A stretch of DNA of 50,994 nt from Spirochaetia bacterium UBA6919 (GTDB lineage: Bacteria; Spirochaetota; UBA6919). Location of the stretch: the NCBI GenBank assembly GCA_002450905.1, contig DKAT01000024.1, positions 118,809 to 169,802 on the forward strand, read 5' to 3'. Positions within the stretch are counted from its first letter, which is position 1. Each line of letters begins with the position of its first letter. This document shows positions 42,808-50,455 of this stretch, one piece after another. The translations under genes and the position numbers were made by a program. The notes under the pieces are model-generated. The model made no database searches. It saw only the letters and a list, made by a program, of their open reading frames with translations, and was not told the origin of the DNA.

Positions 42808-43190
42808 TGAATAACAGGCAGAGGATGCACTATACTATTGGTCAGGTCAGTGAAATGGTCGAAATAAAGGAACATGTCCTGAGATTCTGGGAAAAAGAAT
42901 TCCCACAACTATCTCCAAAGAAAACTCCCAAAGGACGTCGGACATACACAGATCGTGATATCCAGATTATAGAACGGATTAAATATCTCTTATATACTGA
43001 AAAGTTCACTGTATCAGGTGCAAGACAATCATTAAATGATGAAATGGGCACTATCCAACAACAATCGATAACACCTCTAATTAAACAACATATAAAAAAA
43101 GAGATAAAGAATCAATCCCCTTCCTTGGCATTTCAAGAAAAGAAAAAAGTCATATCCCAACTTAAAGAAATTATCAATCTTCTCCAATAA
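42807..43190 (+). CDS. MerR-family transcriptional regulator
   Basis: The 127-residue protein begins at an ATG overlapping the upstream stop. The MerR winged helix is unmistakable: YTIGQVSEMVEIKEHVLRFW, EKEFPQLSPKKTPKGRRTYT (wing), and DIQIIERIKYLLYTEKFTVSGAR. The C-terminal part is a short helical, Lys/Gln-rich dimerisation tail without metal-binding Cys. It resembles the light/stress or developmental MerR subgroup (MlrA-like HTH) more than metal sensors. It is co-expressed with the 568-aa protein. No binding site of the usual elongated-spacer type is visible ahead of the operon (spacer 16 bp). Confidence 0.9.
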   Translation: MNNRQRMHYTIGQVSEMVEIKEHVLRFWEKEFPQLSPKKTPKGRRTYTDRDIQIIERIKYLLYTEKFTVSGARQSLNDEMGTIQQQSITPLIKQHIKKEIKNQSPSLAFQEKKKVISQLKEIINLLQ

Positions 43191-43417
43191 ATTTTATTTT
43201 AAGATATTCTATTTAACACTTGGTTTCGATAATCAAAATGAGTATCTTTAATGGATAACATTTATCAAAATATTGTTGGTATTTCAATTAAAATATTAAA
43301 CTTGAACAGGCTGTTAATAATTATTGTTACTCAGAGTCAATTTGTTTAAGTAAACCATAAATATAAACGATTTATATTCAGAATTATTAAGAGATTATTT
43401 CATGATTTGATAACAAA

Positions 43418-44512
43418 ATGAGCGATAAAAAAATATCCCAAGAAGAAGTTGAAGCTCTTGTTCAACAGCATTTCGGTGAAGATTCTATCCTGGGTTCCTT
43501 TGAGAGAAAGATCCTCAGACTAAGAAATCTTTTAGAAATCGCAAAAGTGATTAACACCTCGCTGGAAAAAGAACCTTTACTCCAAACCATCTTGTTCTCA
43601 TGCCAGGGGCAATTTGCAGTCAATAATGCTTCTATATTCATCTCTAGTATTATTGATGATAGCGTCTACGTCATGGAAAGCTGTATCGGATTAGATATTC
43701 AAGACAAAATTACTATCAATGAATCTAATCCTCTTATCTCTCTCTTAAAAAAAGATTTACCATATATCTTGATAAATGACCGTCTCAACTACCAAAAATA
43801 TAAACAATTCAATAAAACCAATAAGTTATTACAGGGTAATATAATTATCCCCCTCAAAATGAAGAGCAAATTAAATGGCTTTATAGTAATTGGTAAAAAA
43901 TTAGATGACAGCGACTTCGACTACGATGACCTCCACTACCTCATAACATTTTCTGAATTAGCAGGGATTTCAGTTGAAAATATGATCTTATTTGAACTAA
44001 TTTCTCTGGATCGTATGACAAAATTATACAATCATCATCACTTCCAAAACCGCCTCCTTGAAGAAGTCAATCGTGCGATGCGCTATAAACGACATCTGAC
44101 AATTGTCCTGATCGATATTGATCACTTCAAAAAAATCAATGATATCCATGGTCATCAGGCCGGAGACACGATAATAAAGGGATTTGCAGGCTTTCTTCGT
44201 GAAAAGGTCAGAAGTACAGACATCGTAGCTCGTTACGGTGGTGAAGAGTTCGCCATCATCCTCCCAGAGACCCATATCGATGAAGCGGTTATGGTTGCTG
44301 AAAAAATTAAACGATCTTTAAACAGAAAAATATTTAATCACAATAATGAAAAAAAAATGTCTATTACAGCAAGTTTTGGTATTTCTACCTTAAAAAAAGG
44401 GGTTGTAAATAATGAATTTGATCTTGTAAAGTCCGCAGATCGTGCCCTATACTTATCAAAAGAACGTGGTCGAAATAGAATTACCATCTATAACAATTTA
44501 GAGAAATCCTGA
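43418..44512 (+). CDS. GAF-GGDEF diguanylate cyclase
   Basis: The 364-residue protein has an N-terminal peptide ISQEEVEALV, a linker, a GAF domain (about 40-190) and a GGDEF domain (about 195-360) with the active motif RYGGEEFAIIL and the metal-site Asp in LIDIDHFKKIND. The allosteric I-site RxxD (RSTD) lies five residues before GGEEF. It should make cyclic di-GMP from GTP in the cytoplasm, with product feedback through the I-site and control by whatever the GAF domain binds. The N-terminal peptide resembles the FliM/FliN motif LSQEEIDALL that binds phospho-CheY. No EAL domain or c-di-GMP receptor is adjacent. Confidence 0.93.
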   Translation: MSDKKISQEEVEALVQQHFGEDSILGSFERKILRLRNLLEIAKVINTSLEKEPLLQTILFSCQGQFAVNNASIFISSIIDDSVYVMESCIGLDIQDKITINESNPLISLLKKDLPYILINDRLNYQKYKQFNKTNKLLQGNIIIPLKMKSKLNGFIVIGKKLDDSDFDYDDLHYLITFSELAGISVENMILFELISLDRMTKLYNHHHFQNRLLEEVNRAMRYKRHLTIVLIDIDHFKKINDIHGHQAGDTIIKGFAGFLREKVRSTDIVARYGGEEFAIILPETHIDEAVMVAEKIKRSLNRKIFNHNNEKKMSITASFGISTLKKGVVNNEFDLVKSADRALYLSKERGRNRITIYNNLEKS

Positions 44513-44617
44513 GATCTTTCAAACTATATAAAAAATTCCACCTTCCCCCAAAAAATTATTTTGAAATGATTACCACAATAAAAAAAATTATCAGTATATT
44601 TTCACCACGAGGTTATT

Positions 44618-45556
44618 ATGGTTGATATTACAGCAAAACAAATTACACTCCGCATAGCTAAAGCATCAGGAAAGGTGATCTGCCAGCCTGAAACGTTAAA
44701 TAGAATTAAAAATAACACCCTCCCCAAAGGAAATCTCCTGGATGTAGCAAGAGCCGCAGGACTACTCGCATCGAAAAACACTTCTCAATACATCCCTCAC
44801 TGCCATCCAGTTTCTATTGATGCAATGGATATCCAATTCGAATTATTAGACCCATCCACAAACCCTGATGAAAAGGATCACGGGGTACTCATATCCGCAG
44901 AAGGCAAGTCCATAGGGCGTACAGGGATTGAAATGGAAGTCATCACCGCCGTATCCATTTGTGCTATAACAATCTATGACCTGTTAAAACCCATCGACAA
45001 GTCCTTAGAAATCACCTCCATCAAATTATTAGAAAAATCCGGCGGAAAAACTCAATATAGAAAAGAAGTCAAGAAGGGTACCCGTGCTGCAGTCCTTGTC
45101 TGCTCAGATTCAACAGCCGAAGGAAAACGGGAAGATAAATCAGGAGTCATCATAAAAGATATCTTATCCTCCTACGATGTCCAGATAGCCGATTATCAAA
45201 TTGTCCCCGACGAGAAAGATATCATCCAGAAAACCATTTTAAACTGGGTACAACAAGACATCCCCTATATCTTCACCACGGGTGGAACGGGACTTGGCCC
45301 CAGAGATCACACCGTGGATGCAGTCCAGGAAATCATAGAACGGGATGCCCCTGGAATCAGCGAAGCCATCAGGGTATACGGTGGGATGAGAACCCCTTTG
45401 GCAATGCTATCCAGATCTATCAGCGGTTCCATAAAAAATACCCTTGTAATCACAGTACCGGGAAGCTCAAATGGAGCGAAAGAGAGCCTTGAAGCCATTG
45501 TACCGGGACTATTCCATGCACGAAAGATGTTCCTAGGCGGAGGTCACGATAAATAA
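44618..45556 (+). CDS. moaCB: MoaC-MogA fusion for molybdopterin synthesis
   Basis: The 312 residues comprise MoaC (about 1-150; MVDITAKQITLRIA, IPHCHPVSIDAM, GRTGIEMEVITAVS, LLEKSGGKTQY) and then MogA/MoaB (about 155-312; VLVCSDSTAEGKREDKSG, TTGGTGLGPRDHT, ITVPGSSNG). MoaC acts with MoaA to form cyclic pyranopterin monophosphate; MogA/MoaB adenylylates molybdopterin. The fusion is known in several phyla. It joins an early and a late step. No other moa genes are in the window. The gene is more GC-rich in its codon use than most of its neighbours, and ends just before a REP-like repeat. Confidence 0.94.
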   Translation: MVDITAKQITLRIAKASGKVICQPETLNRIKNNTLPKGNLLDVARAAGLLASKNTSQYIPHCHPVSIDAMDIQFELLDPSTNPDEKDHGVLISAEGKSIGRTGIEMEVITAVSICAITIYDLLKPIDKSLEITSIKLLEKSGGKTQYRKEVKKGTRAAVLVCSDSTAEGKREDKSGVIIKDILSSYDVQIADYQIVPDEKDIIQKTILNWVQQDIPYIFTTGGTGLGPRDHTVDAVQEIIERDAPGISEAIRVYGGMRTPLAMLSRSISGSIKNTLVITVPGSSNGAKESLEAIVPGLFHARKMFLGGGHDK

Positions 45557-45560
45557 ATTG

Positions 45561-45584
45561 TCACCCTGAGCCTGTCGAAGGGTC
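45561..45584. repeat. REP-like hairpin TCACCCTGAGCCTGTCGAAG type
   Basis: ACCCT, 11 nt containing GAGCCTGTCGA, AGGGT: a small REP-like hairpin of the widespread 'CCCTGAGC-GTCGAAGGG' kind, 4 bp after the MoaC-MogA stop. It shares the TGAGC...GTCGAA core with the three longer repeats further right. Confidence 0.65.
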
Positions 45585-45700
45585 TTCAGTAAAGGTTTTG
45601 AACTCAGTTAGAAATAGACTATGATAAATAATTTTCAGGGGTATAAAGGATTTCTCTAATGATCCCCGAAAATCAGCTCGTATCCATTCAGGAGTTATCA

Positions 45701-46339
45701 GTGAAATATATAATTCTCTATCTAATTCTGTTAACCATCATAAGCTGTTCAGGTGGTAACAAACATCTGTCGAATAAGTATTCTGAGAATAAGAATCTCT
45801 CTACTATCAAAGCCAGTAAACCTCCAGAGATAGTTCCATTTTTTCAAGAAAAAAAAACACCTGATTATTTTAATATTATTTCTAAACATAAAATCTTCCA
45901 CCGTCCTAAAAAAATCATAGGAACAATTCCCAAACAAGCCTTCGAAGCCCTCGAGAAATCAAAGTTTTTTCAGTCCTATTCAATTACTCCCAATGATTAC
46001 GATAAAAAACACCTCCATGGGCACGGTATCCGGGCTCAAATAAACATCACCGATAAAAAAAACCTACTCCAAATCACAAATCACCTCAATTATAGCATCG
46101 ATAAATCCAATGGTGCCACAGCAACCTGTTTCAATCCCCACCACGCCATCCGGGTGAAATATCAGGGCATCACCTGGGACTGGGTTATCTGTTTTCAATG
46201 TACAGAAGCCCTCGTTTATAAATCTGGATATATGCATCCATATGTTGTCAGTCTCACTCAATCTTCTGAGTTTTTTAATTCAATTACAACTAAATATAAT
46301 TTAGGGGATCCCTTTGCTGAGGAAGCTAAGTGCCGATAA
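45701..46339 (+). CDS. Hypothetical lipoprotein, tandem paralogue 1
   Basis: I choose the GTG at 45701 (AGGAG 6 bp upstream) over an upstream ATG because it gives a normal lipoprotein signal, KYIILYLILLTIISC, with the modified Cys of TIISC. After a spacer comes the domain shared with the gene at 46833: HRPKKIIGTIPKQAFEALEK, YSITPNDYDKKHLHGHGIR, TNHLNYSIDKS, CFNPHHAIRV and WDWVICFQC. By hand alignment, 81 of 101 positions in this core are identical between the two. The Cys and His (CFNPHH, ICFQC) could bind metal or form a redox pair. Function unknown. The DinB gene lies between the two copies. Confidence 0.8.
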   Translation: MKYIILYLILLTIISCSGGNKHLSNKYSENKNLSTIKASKPPEIVPFFQEKKTPDYFNIISKHKIFHRPKKIIGTIPKQAFEALEKSKFFQSYSITPNDYDKKHLHGHGIRAQINITDKKNLLQITNHLNYSIDKSNGATATCFNPHHAIRVKYQGITWDWVICFQCTEALVYKSGYMHPYVVSLTQSSEFFNSITTKYNLGDPFAEEAKCR

Positions 46340-46361
46340 TAAATCTTTTAAGGAGAATCCA

Positions 46362-46808
46362 ATGGAAATCATCAATAATTTGAAGCAAACAAAAATAGAA
46401 ACCCTCAAATACTTTGATTTACCCGAAAATCAATTATCAAAGACCTATGGAGAAGGGAAGTGGAGCATCAAACAACTCCTCCAACACCTCACCGATGCAG
46501 AAACCGTATTGTACGACAGAGTCCGAAGAATCATCTCAGAACCCCGTGGTGTACTCTGGGCATTCAATCCGGATAACTGGGAACATCATCTCCAATACAA
46601 CCATCGCTCCCTAACCATAGCCAAAATGATTTATTCCAGTGTACGGGACGGGGTCATCGAGTTGGCTGAAAATCACTATAAAGATCAGGGACACCTCGAA
46701 TTCATCCACAGCGAAACAGGACTCAGAACATTAAAAGATGAAATGGATAAGATTTATAATCATAATAACAACCACTTAAAACATATCCAAATAGCTCTTT
46801 CAAAGTAA
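46362..46808 (+). CDS. DinB/YfiT-like metal-binding four-helix protein
   Basis: The start is the ATG at 46362 (AAGGAG 7 bp upstream). The 148 residues fit the DinB-like fold: WSIKQLLQHLTDAETVLYDRV (His42) and C-terminal HNNNHLKHI (His134, His138, His141) supply the His triad that binds zinc or nickel in the family. Members include thiol transferases (BshB2-like, YfiT) and damage-inducible proteins; the substrate is unknown for most. It is inserted between two paralogous secreted-protein genes and could form an operon with them (23 bp and 24 bp gaps). Confidence 0.88.
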   Translation: MEIINNLKQTKIETLKYFDLPENQLSKTYGEGKWSIKQLLQHLTDAETVLYDRVRRIISEPRGVLWAFNPDNWEHHLQYNHRSLTIAKMIYSSVRDGVIELAENHYKDQGHLEFIHSETGLRTLKDEMDKIYNHNNNHLKHIQIALSK

Positions 46809-46832
46809 GAATAATATTTATAAGGAGTTCAA

Positions 46833-47384
46833 ATGAAAATATACCAATCCCTAATACTCATACTTCTAATCACCCTTTCCGTAATCACACTATTCGCTGA
46901 AACCAAAGAATTTTATTCAAACAAACCATCACATCTAAAAACTGTTTCTACCTACAAAACCATCCACCGCCCAAAATCAATCAAAGGGGATATCCCCAAA
47001 CAAGCCTTCGAAGCCCTCGAGAAATCAAAGGATTTTATTTTCTATTCAATTACCCCCCATGATTATGACAAAAAACACCTCTATGGACACGGCATCCGGG
47101 GTCAAATAAATATCACCGATAAAAAAATCCGTCTCCAACTCACAAACCACCTCTACTATAGCATCGATAAATCCGATGGAGCAACGGCAGCCTGTTTTAA
47201 TCCCCACCACGCCATTCGGGTAATATATAAGAATATCACCTGGGATTGGATCATCTGTTTTGAATGTGAAAGGACGTATATTTATAAATCGGGCAAAAAA
47301 GAACCCTACCTCCTAGGAATCAGCCACACCCCGCAATACTTCAATCAGATTGTAAAAAAATATAATTTGAATAAGAAAAATTGA
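46833..47384 (+). CDS. Hypothetical secreted protein, tandem paralogue 2
   Basis: AAGGAG precedes the ATG. A cleavable signal peptide (1-22; IYQSLILILLITLSVITLF) with no lipobox, so periplasmic or secreted, unlike its lipidated paralogue at 45701. The shared domain has HRPKSIKGDIPKQAFEALEK, YGHGIRGQINITDKK, SDGATAACFNPHHAIRV and WDWIICFECER. I know short secreted proteins with this 'CFxPxHa...ICFxC' signature in other bacteria, of unknown function. The conserved Cys-His pattern suggests a metal- or heme-related site. Duplication with split localisation (lipoprotein versus soluble) is the most notable point. Confidence 0.8.
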   Translation: MKIYQSLILILLITLSVITLFAETKEFYSNKPSHLKTVSTYKTIHRPKSIKGDIPKQAFEALEKSKDFIFYSITPHDYDKKHLYGHGIRGQINITDKKIRLQLTNHLYYSIDKSDGATAACFNPHHAIRVIYKNITWDWIICFECERTYIYKSGKKEPYLLGISHTPQYFNQIVKKYNLNKKN

Positions 47385-47385
47385 A

Positions 47386-47488
47386 ATAACTATAATCTTT
47401 AAAATTGAAGTCATAAACTTCGAAAACGGTTGGTGAGCGTAGTCGAACCATCCGTTAAATATATCAAAATAACAGTATCATCAGTAAT
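47386..47488. repeat. About 103-bp palindromic REP/MITE-like element, copy 1
   Basis: The core GGTTGGTGAGCGTAGTCGAA (from 47428) sits in an outer stem AACGGTTGG/CCATCCGTT. The flanks ATAACTATAATC and GTATCATCAGTAAT are degenerate relatives of the terminal inverted repeats seen at 50227. It starts 2 bp past the stop of the preceding gene. Confidence 0.7.
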
Positions 47489-47600
47489 TATCCTTAAAAT
47501 GTGATCACACAAGCAAAAAAGGTCATAATATTATAAAAAAAAATCCATTGTTTTAAAAAATATATTAATATTTATCCAACTTGTTTTAAAGGAGTTTAAA

Positions 47601-48122
47601 ATGAAAACATATATCACAATATTTTTTGCAATTCTCGTTTCAATAATCATTACACAAAATACCCACGCTTCTCACTATGTCAGCCGTGATGGGAAATACA
47701 CCTCAGAAGGCATCCAGCTAAGCATCAATTCCTTTTCAGTATACGGTCACAAAAGAGATTCAGAAACAGGAAAGGTCACACCTACAAGCAGTCATGGAGG
47801 ATATTTTCAGATCACAGCAGATCCAGATTATAAAATTGGACACTTCTCATATATTGTTTACGAAAAGAAAAAATATTTTTTCAAAGGAGCAAATTCAGAT
47901 ATTCGAAGATTTTACACACGCTCCCTAAGATTAAAAATTAATAAGAATTTGGGCTATGGTACCTTCAAACTAGGATTGTTATATACCCTAAAAACCCCTT
48001 CTGGAGAAACAAAAGTTTTCAAAAGGTTTCTATCCATAAGACCAGGAAAAAGAATCAATTCCAGACAATTTAAATTATTAGTTTCAGAAGCAATTTCAGA
48101 CGATAATGAGAAAGAAGAATAA
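47601..48122 (+). CDS. Hypothetical secreted beta-rich protein, 173 aa
   Basis: AAAGGAG precedes the ATG. A signal peptide (1-23; ends THASHY) is followed by a domain of alternating strands (IQLSINSFSVYGH, YFQITADPDYKIGHFSYIVYE, LRLKINKNLGYGTFKLGLLY) with an acidic end. No Cys. I do not recognise it. A 10 bp palindrome, TGTGATCACA, lies at 47500-47509, about 90 bp upstream, but is too compact for a CRP site. The gene stands alone between repeat copy 1 and ogt. Confidence 0.65.
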   Translation: MKTYITIFFAILVSIIITQNTHASHYVSRDGKYTSEGIQLSINSFSVYGHKRDSETGKVTPTSSHGGYFQITADPDYKIGHFSYIVYEKKKYFFKGANSDIRRFYTRSLRLKINKNLGYGTFKLGLLYTLKTPSGETKVFKRFLSIRPGKRINSRQFKLLVSEAISDDNEKEE

Positions 48123-48317
48123 TTGAAAAAATATTATTTATCCTAAAACATATCACATAATCCCTTTATTATCAGAGATATTTATGGGTGTGTTTTATGA
48201 GAACTTATTCAGGTGAGGGTATCATTGTAATTATCAAATAGAATCAAGAGCTTAACTAAATATACTGACAATGATTTTATAAGAAAATAATATTAATAAA
48301 AAAAGAGAGGGTATATT

Positions 48318-48848
48318 ATGAAAAAAAAATTATTTTACGATATTATGAAAAGTCCTATAGGTGATTTGTTTATAGCATGTCCTTCAAAAAATACTGTCTC
48401 GATGATCCATTTCTTAAAAGATATAAATAATCCCGAAGATCTCTTATCAAAAATCCTTTCTCTGCAATATGATTTAGAAAAAAATCCATCCACCTGTGAA
48501 AAAACAATAAAAGAACTCCAAAAATATTTCAAAGGTGAATTAAAACGATTTTCAGTAGAAGTAGACCAGCCTGGAACCCCATTTCAAAAAAAGGTCTGGG
48601 GAAAATTACAGGAAATCCCTTATGGTACAACAAAATCTTATCAGGATATCGCAAGGGAGATGGGTCAGGAGAAGTCATCAAGAGCGGTTGGTAACGCAAA
48701 TAATAAAAATAAAATCCCTATTATCATCCCCTGCCACAGAGTGATTCATAAAAATGGTACCCTCGCAGGCTATGCAGGAGGTCAATCCATTAAAAAATAT
48801 CTCATACAACTAGAAAAAAATAATTCCAAAATCTCAAAGACATATTAA
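48318..48848 (+). CDS. ogt: Methylated-DNA-[protein]-cysteine S-methyltransferase
   Basis: The 176 residues have the Ogt/Ada-C layout: an N-terminal RNase H-like segment (1-85), then the DNA-binding winged helix (TPFQKKVWGKLQEIPYG, TTKSYQDIAREMG, RAVGNANNKN) and the active site IIIPCHRVI with acceptor Cys139, followed by GTLAGYAGG. It repairs O6-alkylguanine by irreversible transfer to Cys. GAGAGGG precedes the ATG. It ends 4 bp inside a convergent gene. There is no Ada-type regulator nearby. Confidence 0.93.
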   Translation: MKKKLFYDIMKSPIGDLFIACPSKNTVSMIHFLKDINNPEDLLSKILSLQYDLEKNPSTCEKTIKELQKYFKGELKRFSVEVDQPGTPFQKKVWGKLQEIPYGTTKSYQDIAREMGQEKSSRAVGNANNKNKIPIIIPCHRVIHKNGTLAGYAGGQSIKKYLIQLEKNNSKISKTY

Positions 48849-49363
48849 TTTTTATAAGTATCAAATATTTTAAAATTAATTACATTAATCAAGACATTAT
48901 CAATATATATATAGAGCTTGTAATTTCCAATAGGCATAGATTTAACACTATAAACACCCCGGATAAATCCACCCTGCTCCCCGGATGTATAATATCCTTC
49001 CTGTAAATAATATCTTCCCTTCAATGAATGCACAATACTCTGATTACTGAGCGTAGAAGTATAAAACCCGTTTTGATTAATAGATCTCCACACACCAAAA
49101 TCCCAAATAAGCATATTATTAATATGCCGAGGAGATTCTAATATTATTTTATACTTGCATTGAATATTTTTGGCCATTTCAAGAACGACAGCGGAGACAA
49201 GATTATCATCCTTAGGGAGTTTATTTGTCTTCTGATAAAGATAAAATACACCAACACCATATTTTCCAAAATCAATTTTATTTACTTTATTACTAAACGA
49301 ATATACAAAATTAGCTCCCAACATAAAAATGATCAGCGTAATTACAATCCACACCTTCTTCAT
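48845..49363 (-). CDS. Hypothetical secreted protein, about 172 aa
   Basis: I choose the ATG at 49363 (AAGGA 7 bp upstream) over a GTG at 49369 that is too near it. A signal peptide (1-22; VWIVITLIIFMLGANFVYSF) precedes a beta-rich, Cys-poor domain (GKYGVGVFYLYQKTNK, YKIILESPRHINN, GNYKLYIYIDNVLINVINF). The end resembles an Ig-like or jelly-roll fold, 'I.vdG....l.f.i', but I cannot assign a family. The gene converges on ogt with 4 bp overlap. Confidence 0.65.
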   Translation of the reverse strand: MKKVWIVITLIIFMLGANFVYSFSNKVNKIDFGKYGVGVFYLYQKTNKLPKDDNLVSAVVLEMAKNIQCKYKIILESPRHINNMLIWDFGVWRSINQNGFYTSTLSNQSIVHSLKGRYYLQEGYYTSGEQGGFIRGVYSVKSMPIGNYKLYIYIDNVLINVINFKIFDTYKN

Positions 49364-49390
49364 AAACACATCCTTAAAAAGTATTAAACT

Positions 49391-49492
49391 ATACCAATAA
49401 TCTTAAAAATTGAAATCAAAAACATCTGATTAGGTTGGTGAGCAGAATCAAACCATCAATTGGCCATTTCAAAATCAGAAGAATTTCAGTAT
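49391..49492. repeat. About 103-bp palindromic REP/MITE-like element, copy 2
   Basis: Terminal ATACCAATAATC and GAATTTCAGTAT are near inverted repeats; the core (49433-49454) reads GGTTGGTGAGC then AGAATCAAACC. It is the most decayed core of the three. It sits upstream of the gene at 48845-49363 and 3' of the thioesterase. Confidence 0.65.
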
Positions 49493-49575
49493 ATATGAAA
49501 TATAAAATACATTCTCATTTAAAAAAAGACAAACTATTTTAATGATTTATACAATGAGTGGGAAGGAAATATATT

Positions 49576-50004
49576 TTAATTTATTTTTTCAAAAGCAGTT
49601 ATTTTTCTAACTAATTCCTTATCCAGCGAAACCATTTTTCTATTCGGATAATCAAATGCAGCTTGAATCGTATATCCTTTGGCGATTAATTTCTGTGGAT
49701 CCTCTCTTAAAATAAGATAATCCATCCTGAAACTAGTCCTTTTAATATCACAAATTCTTGTATATATCGTTAATTGATCGCAGTAAAAAGCCTCTCCCTT
49801 AAGCTCACAATGGATTTCAGCCAAAATTAGTCCTGCTCCACTCCCCAAATCCTGCTCAGAATAGCCCAGATTGTTGAGATACTGTACTCTGACTTCGTGA
49901 AAATATTCTACAAATACCTGATTACCAACATGATTTCCATAATTAATATCATTAATCCGAACCTGGAGGGGTATTGAAAATTGAAAGTCATCATGATTAA
50001 TCAT
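49576..50004 (-). CDS. Hotdog-fold acyl-CoA thioesterase (4HBT/YbgC-like)
   Basis: The 142 residues fit a single hotdog domain: VRINDINYGNHVGNQVFVEY is the YbgC/4HBT active-site helix (usually DxxGHxxN), with Asp14-like acid and Asn/His nearby, then EVRVQYLNNLG, CELKGEAFYCDQLTIYTRI, FRMDYLILRE and ending in KMVSLDKEL. It hydrolyses acyl-CoA thioesters, often in lipid or Tol-linked pathways. The ATG lacks a good ribosome-binding site; a TTGATC-17 bp-TATAAT sequence on the minus strand (50036-50008) would start RNA inside this codon region. The 45-codon gene upstream ends 35 bp before it, so co-transcription is also possible. Confidence 0.85.
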   Translation of the reverse strand: MINHDDFQFSIPLQVRINDINYGNHVGNQVFVEYFHEVRVQYLNNLGYSEQDLGSGAGLILAEIHCELKGEAFYCDQLTIYTRICDIKRTSFRMDYLILREDPQKLIAKGYTIQAAFDYPNRKMVSLDKELVRKITAFEKIN

Positions 50005-50039
50005 ATAATTATATACTATTTCCAGTAAAGGATCAAATG

Positions 50040-50177
50040 TTAGTTATGTTCCAGCTCAGTTACAGAATTATCTTGTTTATTTACCATGTATATCTTATCT
50101 TCATATTTATAAAACTCGGTCACCTCATCATGGGTTAATGGAATACCTTTCTCCTTCAATTCTTGATAAGTTACCAT
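50040..50177 (-). CDS. Small hypothetical protein, 45 aa
   Basis: An unannotated short frame read on the minus strand, from ATG at 50177, with a strong GAGGGGG 7 bp upstream, to TAA at 50040. The product begins MVTYQELKEKGIPLTHDEVT and continues with a Lys/Asp/Tyr-rich middle; no signal or membrane helix. Codon use and the strong ribosome site favour a real small gene. It ends 35 bp before the thioesterase gene and probably shares its transcript. Function unknown. Confidence 0.6.
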   Translation of the reverse strand: MVTYQELKEKGIPLTHDEVTEFYKYEDKIYMVNKQDNSVTELEHN

Positions 50178-50226
50178 ATAAAAACCCCCTCAAATCAAAT
50201 AATATTCATTGTCGAATATCTCATTT

Positions 50227-50330
50227 ATACTGATAATCCTTTAAAATTGGAGAAATAATACATTTGATTCGGTTGGTGAGCAAAGTCGAACCATCCGTTA
50301 GTCATTTCAAATTCAGAAGATTATCAGTAT
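50227..50330. repeat. About 103-bp palindromic REP/MITE-like element, copy 3 (best preserved)
   Basis: Terminal ATACTGATAATC (50227-50238) and GATTATCAGTAT (50319-50330) are perfect inverted repeats, with core GGTTGGTGAGCAAAGTCGAA (from 50271). The whole element folds as an imperfect long hairpin. It occupies much of the 278 bp gap between the small gene and the barrel gene, ahead of the 45-aa gene. Confidence 0.75.
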
Positions 50331-50455
50331 ATAATATATCTTCTAACCAATTGACAAATTTTGATCGGTATTTTCAAGTGAATATAATTATCAGCTAAAA
50401 ACAGATTAATTTTGTTTGAAAACTATTAACAAATTTTATTGAAGTCAATAACTTT

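Noticed and set aside
47500..47509. TGTGATCACA as a CRP/FNR-type site
   Set aside because: The half-sites are contiguous, without the 6 bp (CRP) or 4 bp (FNR) spacer, so the geometry is wrong.
48197..48241. Fourteen-codon frame MRTYSGEGIIVIIK resembling the start of RecO
   Set aside because: Similarity covers about ten residues, and no continuation is found in any frame beyond the TAG; chance is more likely than a recO remnant.
49990..50036. TTGATC-17-TATAAT as promoter of the thioesterase gene
   Set aside because: The -10 is only 3 nt before the ATG, so the RNA would start inside the coding sequence; either the site is fortuitous or another start is used, and I left it as a note.
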